Assembly (NCBI GenBank): GCA_024639205.1
Contig: JAHEIV010000004.1
Span: 1-19,982, forward strand
DNA: 19,982 nt
Direction: 5' to 3'
Source of the DNA: Deltaproteobacteria bacterium
GTDB taxonomy: Bacteria; Desulfobacterota; Desulfobacteria; Desulfobacterales; SG8-13
Shown piece after piece: positions 14,548-19,982 of the stretch. The translations under genes were made by a program, and so were the position numbers. The notes below the pieces were generated by a model, which saw only the letters and a program-made list of their open reading frames with translations, had not been told where the DNA came from and did not search any database. Within the stretch, counting starts at the first letter, position 1. The number at the start of each line of letters is the position of its first letter.

Positions 14548-15330
14548 TCATCGTGGGCGGATTGTTTTGGACGAAGTTCCGAACACGAAAAGCTTGATCC
14601 AGTCCCATCCGAACGTCATCAGTGCCACATCGTCCGTACGGATTTTTCTCACCCGGCTCGGTTTTACCCGAAATCGTTTTAAAAAGGTGCTTTCAAATAT
14701 GAACTGCCGGAAAGCATCGATGTTGTATGCCGCCATGAAAGCCATCTTGGCTTTTTGACCACCGGGTCCTTCGGCTCCCCAGGGATCGTTCTGAAACAGC
14801 TGTTTGACCTGCGCCCAGCCGGTGGTCATGCGATCGTAAGTTGCAGCCAGTTGGTCCTGCGCCCAGCTGGCGACAGTTAACTCCTGATCTTCGTGCCGGC
14901 CGAGACAAAAATCCGGCGGGTGGAAAAAGTGAACCGGAACGGGTTTATGCCGGTGGGCATCAAACAACAGACCGCGTTCCACCGGGAAAAATCGGCAGGT
15001 ATCCGGCCGGTCCGGATAGACCCGGCATCCGGCGTCTGATAAAAATGGACACGTTCGATGTTCATTGTCGGCCATCCGCAGCAGCACTTCGGGGAAAAAA
15101 TTCTCCTCCCGCAACACGACATCCACATGTTCGTCCAGAAATCGATTGGAGGTCATGCCGAGGGCGTTTTTCAGACGGATCACGTCATATGGATACAGAA
15201 AAAGCTTCAAATTGCGGCAGCAACGGTTAAAACAAGCAATATCCGCATGGCAGCGGAACCGGAAGGTGTCGCCGGCGTTCAACCGAATGCCGGGCAGCGA
15301 TTCGATGTCGGATTGGGCTACAGATTTCAT
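14548..15330 (-). CDS. YkgJ-family Cys-cluster protein, 260 aa (paralog of the 13673 gene)
   Basis: It aligns throughout with its convergent neighbour. Cys27-x5-Cys33-x3-Cys37-Cys38 (CHADIACFNRCC) has the same spacing, and the next residues RNLKLFLYPYD match RNLNQFLTPYD. CPFLSDAGCRVYPDRPDTCRFFP carries Cys94, Cys102 and Cys112. The late segments AAYNIDAFRQFIFES and DDVALMTFGWDW match ALYDIDAFRDHIL and DEMALFAFGHRF. The pair therefore arose by duplication of a whole protein, possibly as an inversion. No good Shine-Dalgarno is seen before the ATG. The upstream 80 bp are very AT-rich and probably hold its promoter. No terminator is obvious between the two convergent genes. Confidence 0.85.
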   Translation of the reverse strand: MKSVAQSDIESLPGIRLNAGDTFRFRCHADIACFNRCCRNLKLFLYPYDVIRLKNALGMTSNRFLDEHVDVVLREENFFPEVLLRMADNEHRTCPFLSDAGCRVYPDRPDTCRFFPVERGLLFDAHRHKPVPVHFFHPPDFCLGRHEDQELTVASWAQDQLAATYDRMTTGWAQVKQLFQNDPWGAEGPGGQKAKMAFMAAYNIDAFRQFIFESTFLKRFRVKPSRVRKIRTDDVALMTFGWDWIKLFVFGTSSKTIRPR

Positions 15331-15413
15331 TTATTTCATGTAAAACTTTCGGTTTTTAGGATCAAAGCATTAAAAAAAAATCTATTTTCCCTTTATATTG
15401 AAATAGTTGTCTA

Positions 15414-16025
15414 TCAATATATGAACTGGATGATCATTTCTGCCACGGTCAACCGTAGCTTGTCGGTCAGCCCCATCGCCTGGCGAAATTCCCGTTCAAG
15501 GGAGGCCAGGGCCGCATAGTGCGGTGTCCGATCCAAAACCGCATCGCCGGGGGATCCGCATTGCCGATGAAAATCGTCGCAGCCCGGGCCGACCATTTTC
15601 CTGCCATCCGGGCGCTGCAAGACATGCGGGATGCCGTGAAGGCGGCAGATCATCGGCCGATAGGCATACAGTCCGCAAAGGCCGCTGATATTCAGCGGGC
15701 ATATCCGCTGCGATGTCTCACTCTCCGCCGGGGCCGCCTCCACCTGCCGGCAAACATCTATGGCCCGGGATTGGAGCGCTGCCCGCCGCTCCGGCTTGAG
15801 ACCTTCCAACCCGCTGAAAAGATAAAACAATTCCAGATAGGTATGATGGTAAAAAAGCGTGCGGCAGCAGTTGTCTTCACAGCCCGAGCAGTGAAACCCG
15901 CACTTGTCGGCAGCTGCGGCATATGCCAAATCCATGGCCGTGAATATCTCCCGCAGCCTTACCGCATATGGGGCGAACCGATCCGACGCATGGCGGATCT
16001 GATCGATTGGACCGGAAGGCTTCAT
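15414..16025 (-). CDS. YkgJ-like Cys-cluster protein, 203 aa
   Basis: A more distant member of the same Cys-rich family. CGFHCSGCEDNCC carries Cys42, Cys46, Cys49, Cys53 and Cys54. CPLNISGLCGLYAYRPMICRLHGIP (written here to show Cys109, Cys117, Cys127) follows the usual C...C-x-x-Y-x-x-RP-x-x-CR pattern, and Cys149 is extra. The N-terminus is helical and charged, without signal peptide. The ATG at 16023-16025 lacks a clear Shine-Dalgarno. A -10-like TATAGT (16063-16058, minus) overlaps the promoter of the divergent gene. It points the same way as the 260-aa gene, 84 bp apart, with an AT-rich gap between. Function unknown. Confidence 0.8.
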   Translation of the reverse strand: MKPSGPIDQIRHASDRFAPYAVRLREIFTAMDLAYAAAADKCGFHCSGCEDNCCRTLFYHHTYLELFYLFSGLEGLKPERRAALQSRAIDVCRQVEAAPAESETSQRICPLNISGLCGLYAYRPMICRLHGIPHVLQRPDGRKMVGPGCDDFHRQCGSPGDAVLDRTPHYAALASLEREFRQAMGLTDKLRLTVAEMIIQFIY

Positions 16026-16036
16026 GGTATTTTCTT

Positions 16037-16065
16037 TTGAACTCCCATAAAAACGGCACTATAAT
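16037..16065 (+). promoter_or_regulatory. Promoter for the HsdR-N-like gene, overlapping a divergent promoter
   Basis: TTGAAC (16037-16042), a 17-bp spacer and a perfect TATAAT (16060-16065) are present. On the opposite strand TATAGT (16063-16058) with TTCATT (16085-16080, spacing 16) could drive the gene ending at 15414. The two -10 boxes share bases, so the two directions would compete. Confidence 0.6.
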
Positions 16066-16197
16066 GTCATCAGATATCGAATGAAAATGGCCATTGGTCC
16101 TTCATTTGGCACCCATATTTTTTGACCCGGCTGGTTGCGGCGGGAAATCGCTGCGCCTTTGATAGCCGTTGCCGCATCCCATGTAAAGGCCAAATTG

Positions 16198-16749
16198 ATG
16201 AACGGACACCACCTGGTACTGGGAGAGCTGGTCGATACCATCACCGGAGAGACCGTCGCCGACACCCATGATGAGCGTTATCGTCAAAAGCTGGGGCGCC
16301 TGCTGGTGGAGCAGAAAGGGTATGACCGCAGCCAAATCGAGACACGTTTCCCGTTGGTGTGCCGGGCCGGTGATAATCGGGCCATCGTTCCGATCGATTT
16401 CGTCATCACTGCGGCAGGAAAAGTAGCAATGATCCTCAAGTACGGGCCGGGTTCGCTGACCACCCGTCACCGCTGCACCCTGGCAGCGTCCCGGCTCGTG
16501 TCCGGACACCTGGTACCCATCGTGGTGGTAACCAACGGGGAAGACGCCGATATCCTTGACGGTGCAAGCAGCGAGGTTGTTCGCAGCGGACTGGCGGCGA
16601 TCCCTTCAGCTGTTGAGCTGGCCGAGATGATGGCGGGTTTTGGATTTGAAAAGATATCTGCGCAACGTGCGGAAATGGAATCGCGGATCGTGTACTGCTA
16701 TGAAGTGGACGACAGCTGCCCCTGTGACGATACGATCTGCCGGATATGA
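16198..16749 (+). CDS. Stand-alone HsdR N-terminal-like (HSDR_N_2) domain protein, 183 aa
   Basis: It resembles the N-terminal nuclease-fold domain of type I restriction R subunits, found alone in many sulfate reducers. The family core GELVDTITGETVADTHDERY and RLLVEQKGYDRSQIETRFPL is present, followed by AIVPIDFVITAAGKVAMILK. A PD-(D/E)xK site would use the Glu of VEQKGY and the Asp of PIDFVI. The usual ExK pair is replaced by ILK, so catalytic activity is doubtful. The ATG at 16198 is preferred (AAAGG 8 nt upstream, and the family starts about here). The frame upstream contains a UGA at 16123-16125. There is no methylase or specificity subunit nearby, so this is not a restriction system. The C-terminus has a CPCDDTIC motif. 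Confidence 0.75.
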   Translation: MNGHHLVLGELVDTITGETVADTHDERYRQKLGRLLVEQKGYDRSQIETRFPLVCRAGDNRAIVPIDFVITAAGKVAMILKYGPGSLTTRHRCTLAASRLVSGHLVPIVVVTNGEDADILDGASSEVVRSGLAAIPSAVELAEMMAGFGFEKISAQRAEMESRIVYCYEVDDSCPCDDTICRI

Positions 16750-16765
16750 CCGGCCGAAGAATATC

Positions 16766-16782
16766 GTTCAGCCTGGCTGAAC
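16766..16782. terminator. Hairpin between two convergent genes
   Basis: GTTCAGC, loop CTG and GCTGAAC form a perfect 7-bp stem. It lies midway between the stop at 16749 (plus) and the FecR-gene stop at 16806 (minus). There is no T-tract on either strand, so termination here is uncertain. Confidence 0.3.
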
Positions 16783-16805
16783 CATGTTCATCCGATCCAG
16801 AGGAT

Positions 16806-17918
16806 TTACGGCGTTGTTTCTTTGGGTGGCTCCCCCCACAAATCCCGGGCGGACGAGCCTTTCTCGAATTTGAGGCTGCCACGGCGGCCTTCGCTCATTT
16901 CCATCAGCATTTTTTCCATCGCTTCCATGGAAATGTCGGTTCCCTCGGCGATCATCCGGTCGAACTCTTCCTTGATCCGCAGCATGCGGGCAGCCTCGGC
17001 CTGCACATATGCACCGTCGATCATTTGAAATTCCGAATCCAGAGCCAGCTCTGCAAAATGGTTCACCAACCCGAACTGACTTCCGGCAGCGTCTCCCAGA
17101 TTGGCAATCCGATCGGCGATGGCGACAAGCTCATCGTTGTATTGCCGCACCTCTTCGATAGCCGCGGTGTCACCCTCCCGGGCAGCTGCCAGGGCAGTGT
17201 CACGCAGGTTTACAATCTCTTTTTGCCGGGCCCGATAGCCGGAAAGCTCACCTTTGCTGTTTTCAATACGATTCGCGAAACTGTCCACCACCCGGCGACC
17301 TTCGGTTCGCAGGCGATCGCGTTTGCGGGATCTCCACTGATACCAGTTCACACGTTCCGGAGTCGGCCGCAACGGCGTCAAACCGTCCGTATCGGCTTCG
17401 ATTTCCTGATCCCGGGAAATGGTTTCAGCGCGTCCTACACCGGATACTTCCACCATGCCTTCCCGGACGATAATGCGAACCGAGCCGTCATCGCCAACAC
17501 CCGCCTCGAACTGGGTGCCTCTCACACCGGCCACCAGAACCGGTGTGTTGATCTCGTATCGGGCCTGTTTTCCGACCACCCGCGATATTTTGTTCCAGAC
17601 CCGGCCGAAAAAAATCAGCAGAGATGTCTTTTTTTCTTTCTGTCTTTGGATACCGGAGAGCTGAATCGAGCTACGGTCGCGGACAATTAAAGTCGAGCCA
17701 TCAAACAGCTCAATCTCGGCCTGCCCATCGGCACCCGTTCGGATGCGGGTTCCGGCTGCCAATCGATCGCCGACGCGCGCCCGGTGTTCTGCATCACCGG
17801 GCGCCTGGACCCAGACCCGGCCTTTGAGAGCTACCAGAGTACCGCCGGTATCTTCCGCCAGACACAAAGCAGGCAATACCACCAACAGGCAACTGAGGGC
17901 CATCAGACGATAGATCAT
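16806..17918 (-). CDS. Secreted FecR-domain protein with C-terminal helical region, 370 aa
   Basis: The ATG at 17916-17918 (MIYRLMALSCLLVVLPALC) follows AAGGA at 8 nt and opens a signal peptide of about 21 residues ending LCLA-ED. The longer frame to 17990 adds a non-secretory leader and is rejected. Residues ~24-140 form a FecR domain: GRVWVQAPGDAEHRARVGDR, GTRIRTGADGQAEIELFDGS and TPVLVAGVRGTQFEAGV. The middle and C-terminal part (about 200-340) is rich in charged helices and probably coiled coil. No transmembrane sensor and no sigma factor are adjacent, so it is not a classical FecIR pair. It is more likely a periplasmic structural or binding protein of the DUF/FecR type common in this phylum. 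Exact role unknown. Confidence 0.8.
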   Translation of the reverse strand: MIYRLMALSCLLVVLPALCLAEDTGGTLVALKGRVWVQAPGDAEHRARVGDRLAAGTRIRTGADGQAEIELFDGSTLIVRDRSSIQLSGIQRQKEKKTSLLIFFGRVWNKISRVVGKQARYEINTPVLVAGVRGTQFEAGVGDDGSVRIIVREGMVEVSGVGRAETISRDQEIEADTDGLTPLRPTPERVNWYQWRSRKRDRLRTEGRRVVDSFANRIENSKGELSGYRARQKEIVNLRDTALAAAREGDTAAIEEVRQYNDELVAIADRIANLGDAAGSQFGLVNHFAELALDSEFQMIDGAYVQAEAARMLRIKEEFDRMIAEGTDISMEAMEKMLMEMSEGRRGSLKFEKGSSARDLWGEPPKETTP

Positions 17919-18232
17919 CGAGGATTTCCTTTTTTCGGGTTGTTTGGTGACCCCACCGGATCCTCTGGCGCATCGCGCCTCGAGCGGCACGTGAAATTCA
18001 TGGCCCGTGGGGGTTCTGTAAATTATAGGCGGTGGGGCAAACAGGTGTCAAGGCCGCAGCCTGAATCAAAACTTGATTTTTTTCTTGAATTTTTTTGTTG
18101 CATTTCTTAGTGTTATTGGTTAGTCCACTGTTCTAAATTTCGTCGACCGGCCATGGCTGCTGCAGCGGTCGATTCTATGCCGCGGTCCGGTAGGCGCATG
18201 GTAAAAACCTTTTTCAAACAGGAGGTGCGGGA
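17919..18232. other. Divergent promoter region and infC leader
   Basis: No gene is seen. The stretch 18060-18120 is strongly T-rich and probably contains the infC promoter, but no -35/-10 pair stands out. TCGACC (18143-18148) and GGTCGA (18167-18172) form a 6-bp stem in the leader around GGCCATGGC. The ribosome binding site AGGAGG is at the right end. Confidence 0.4.
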
Positions 18233-18772
18233 ATAGCGCTAAAAAGTAAAACACACAGGCCAAGCAGAGCCCCTCGAGTCGGCATCAATCAAAACATCAG
18301 GGCAAGGGAAGTGCGGCTCATCAATCCTGACGGAGAACAGATCGGGGTCGTACCGATCGCGGAGGCACTCAACGCCGCAGGTGAATTTGGACTTGACCTG
18401 GTTGAGATTTCTCCCAATGCAAACCCTCCTGTCTGTAAAATAATGGACTATGGTCGATACAAGTACGAACAGACCAAAAAAAGACAGGAAGCAAAAAAGA
18501 AACAGTCTACCTTTCAGTTGAAAGAAATTAAGGTCCGACCGAAAACCGGTGAACATGATTTACAGGTAAAACTGGGTCACATCAAAAAATTCATCGGTAA
18601 AAAAGACAAAGTAAAGGTAACCGTCATGTTCCGTGGACGGGAAATCACCTTATCCCGGCTCGGAAACGAAATGCTCGAGCGAATTGCCGAGGAAACGGCT
18701 GATATCGCCGTGATCGAGCAACGCCCCAAGTTCGAGGGTCGGACACTGATGATGGTACTTTCGCCAAAGTAA
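18233..18772 (+). CDS. infC: Translation initiation factor IF-3, AUA start codon
   Basis: It binds the 30S subunit and proof-reads start-codon selection, 179 aa. The start is set at ATA (18233-18235), 7 nt after AGGAGG, giving (M)ALKSKTHRPSRAPRVG followed by the conserved INQNIRAREVRLINPDGEQI. A GTG at 18311 would delete the conserved N-terminal segment and has no ribosome binding site. Other hallmarks are LDLVEISPNANPPVCKIMDY, KEIKVRPKTGEHD and VTVMFRGREI. A rare AUN start on infC is known from E. coli (AUU), where it lets IF-3 repress its own translation; the same logic is inferred here. It is followed by rpmI, rplT and pheS, the classic order. thrS is not directly upstream. Confidence 0.93.
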   Translation: MALKSKTHRPSRAPRVGINQNIRAREVRLINPDGEQIGVVPIAEALNAAGEFGLDLVEISPNANPPVCKIMDYGRYKYEQTKKRQEAKKKQSTFQLKEIKVRPKTGEHDLQVKLGHIKKFIGKKDKVKVTVMFRGREITLSRLGNEMLERIAEETADIAVIEQRPKFEGRTLMMVLSPK

Positions 18773-19018
18773 CCGATCGCCCCTTGCGATCCCGTGCGCT
18801 TTGGATACCAACCGGAAACCCAATGACTGCGACAGTGCATTGATCGCGTGCAGGTGGCGTGCGACGGAAGTGATATCTTTTCCCACGCCATCTCTTTTTT
18901 TGGTTTTTCTCATAAACGGTATTATCATTGACAGCACGGATTTGGATCGTCTCGGGCAGACGGCCCGGATGATGCGAACAGATGAAGCCAGCGGACCAGG
19001 TGACACAGGAGATATAAC
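18773..19018 (+). promoter_or_regulatory. infC-rpmI spacer, probable rpmI-rplT leader
   Basis: These 246 bp hold no supportable gene. GATCGC (18775-18780) and GCGATC (18786-18791) form a hairpin directly after infC without a T-tract. A TATTAT (18920-18925) after a T-rich tract is a possible internal promoter. CGGGC/GCCCG near 18954-18968 makes a small hairpin before the rpmI ribosome binding site. In several bacteria ribosomal protein L20 represses its operon by binding such a leader. Whether this one works that way cannot be told from sequence alone. Confidence 0.35.
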
Positions 19019-19216
19019 ATGCCGAAAATAAAAACAAATCGTGCAGCTGCCAAACGATTCAGAAAGACCGGCACCGGAAAAATCGTTTTTTCCAAGTCCT
19101 TTGCCAGTCATATACTGACGAAAAAATCTTCAAAACGAAAGCGGCAGTTACGAAAAAATCAGCTGCTCACCAAAGCGAATCGGAAACAAGTCCGACGTCT
19201 GCTGCCCAATAGGTAA
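19019..19216 (+). CDS. rpmI: 50S ribosomal protein L35
   Basis: 65 aa, very basic. It starts MPKIKTNRAAAKRFRKTGTG and contains FASHILTKKSSKRKRQLRK, both diagnostic of L35. CAGGAGATATAAC gives a good ribosome binding site before the ATG. It sits 20 bp upstream of rplT and is co-transcribed with it. Confidence 0.98.
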   Translation: MPKIKTNRAAAKRFRKTGTGKIVFSKSFASHILTKKSSKRKRQLRKNQLLTKANRKQVRRLLPNR

Positions 19217-19236
19217 GCTGATTCAGGAGTAAGATC

Positions 19237-19587
19237 ATGCGAGTTAAAAGAGGATTTAAAGCAAAGAAACGTCGCCAGAAAGTGTTGAAGCTCGCCAAGG
19301 GCTTCAGGGGTGGCCGCAGCAAACTCTATCGTACAGCCGCGGATTCCGTGGACAAGGCGCTCATGTATGCCTATCGCGATCGCCGACGGCGCAAGCGCGA
19401 CTTCCGCCAACTCTGGATTGCGCGCATCAATGCAGCTGCCCGTTTGAACGAACTGTCTTACAGTAAATTCATGCACGGCCTTAAACTGGCCGGCGTCGAG
19501 CTTGACAGAAAAGTCCTGGCCGAGCTGGCCATCTCGGATCCGCCCGGTTTTGCCCAGATCGCAAAACTCGCCGCCCAACAGCTGTAA
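19237..19587 (+). CDS. rplT: 50S ribosomal protein L20
   Basis: 116 aa, the usual length. It starts MRVKRGFKAKKRRQKVLKLA and continues with KGFRGGRSKLYRTAADSVDK and AYRDRRRRKRDFRQLWIARI, all family signatures. It is an early 23S rRNA assembly protein, and in E. coli and Bacillus it represses its own operon. CAGGAGTAAGATC provides the ribosome binding site. The next gene is pheS, 125 bp downstream. Confidence 0.98.
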   Translation: MRVKRGFKAKKRRQKVLKLAKGFRGGRSKLYRTAADSVDKALMYAYRDRRRRKRDFRQLWIARINAAARLNELSYSKFMHGLKLAGVELDRKVLAELAISDPPGFAQIAKLAAQQL

Positions 19588-19712
19588 CCGCACTGAACCC
19601 GAACGTGAATCACCGCCGATGTTGCCGCCGGCGAACCTATCCGTGCCCGGCGAGGCTGTTTTGACCTGCAGCTTGGCAGCTGCAAGACAACGCGCTGCCG
19701 GCAGGGGGAACT

Positions 19713-19982
19713 GTGGAAGAAACGATCGATCAAATCCATTCAAAGGCGATCAGCGAACTTGAATCAGCCGCGGACGTTCAGGCCGTCACGGCGCTGTCCG
19801 TCAAATACCTGGGCCGCAAAGGCGAAGTTACCCGTTTTCTGCGCAGCATCTCCAAGTACCGACCGGAAGAAAGGGCCACGATCGGCAAACGTGCCAACGA
19901 GATCAAGCAGGAGCTCGATCGCTTGTTCCGCGATGCCACCGAGCAGTTGAAGCGCACCGGCACAGCGAGAAAGGAACGGATC
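19713..19982 (+). CDS. pheS: Phenylalanyl-tRNA synthetase alpha subunit (N-terminal 90 codons, runs off the right edge)
   Basis: The start is GTG at 19713-19715, preceded by AGGGGG at 5 nt. The frame reads VEETIDQIHSKAISELESAA, then LSVKYLGRKGEVTRFLRSIS and PEERATIGKRANEIKQELD. This is the N-terminal tRNA-binding coiled coil of PheS (YLGxKGxxT ... PEERxxxGxxxNxxK). The open reading frame is uninterrupted to the last base. A 6-bp hairpin (TGCAGC 19667-19672, GCTGCA 19679-19684) and a CTGCCGGCAG palindrome precede the start, but there is no attenuator-like T-run. Position after rplT matches the usual infC-rpmI-rplT-pheST order. Confidence 0.93.
   Translation, partial: MEETIDQIHSKAISELESAADVQAVTALSVKYLGRKGEVTRFLRSISKYRPEERATIGKRANEIKQELDRLFRDATEQLKRTGTARKERI

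Noticed and set aside
16081..16197. A second in-frame UGA (16123-16125) upstream of the HsdR-N-like gene, as possible selenocysteine
   Set aside because: Sequence before the UGA (MKMAIGPSFGTHIF) and just after it is not like the family, whose N-terminus fits the ATG at 16198 with its own ribosome binding site. It is ordinary leader sequence.
16198..16749. A type I restriction-modification system
   Set aside because: Only an N-terminal-like domain is present. There is no helicase domain, HsdM or HsdS.
16806..17918. A FecI/FecR iron-signalling pair
   Set aside because: The protein has a cleavable signal peptide rather than a sensor membrane segment, and there is no ECF sigma factor or TonB receptor gene beside it.

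Overview
The window looks like a chromosomal core segment of a dissimilatory sulfate-reducing bacterium of the Desulfobacterota (former Deltaproteobacteria), most likely near the Desulfobacteraceae/Desulfosarcinaceae. The evidence is gene content: ATP sulfurylase (sat), APS reductase (aprBA) and the Qmo membrane complex (qmoABC) lie together, next to a periplasmic Desulfovibrio-type [NiFe] hydrogenase. Shine-Dalgarno sequences are strong (AGGAGG-like) in front of most genes. The taxonomic placement is inference; no search was run.

Layout. (1) 1-1852, minus strand: small then large subunit of a group 1 periplasmic [NiFe] hydrogenase. The large subunit runs off the left edge and has an in-frame UGA exactly where the second cysteine of the N-terminal L1 nickel motif should be. 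The frame stays open and hydrogenase-like for 220 codons after it. A bacterial SECIS-like hairpin begins 15 nt downstream, so this UGA almost certainly encodes selenocysteine. (2) 1877-2865: a structured hydrogenase leader, an unrecognised acidic 156-aa protein, and an orphan terminator. (3) 2931-3268: two tRNA-Ser genes (UGA and GCU anticodons) and a terminator. (4) 3298-3804: a small PilZ-domain protein with a very good promoter. (5) 3932-13386: the sulfate-reduction island. sat is on the plus strand and converges on the minus-strand block aprB-aprA-qmoA-qmoB-qmoC. A perfect hairpin terminator and a palindromic repeat element separate aprA from qmoA. (6) 13673-16025: three YkgJ-like Cys-rich (Fe/Zn-cluster-type) proteins. 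(7) 16198-17918: a stand-alone HsdR N-terminal-like protein and a secreted FecR-domain protein. (8) 18233-19982: infC (with an AUA start), rpmI, rplT and the beginning of pheS.

How the parts work together. Sat activates sulfate to APS and AprBA reduces APS to sulfite. QmoABC is thought to pass electrons from the menaquinone pool to AprBA. The periplasmic hydrogenase would supply electrons from H2 through cytochromes c and membrane complexes. The translation genes on the right are an ordinary housekeeping cluster.

The finding most worth pursuing is the hydrogenase. The selenocysteine hydrogenases I know of ([NiFeSe]) carry Sec at the first cysteine of the C-terminal L2 motif. Here it replaces a cysteine that normally bridges Ni and Fe, and the partner small subunit keeps the standard [NiFe] features rather than the [NiFeSe] ones.
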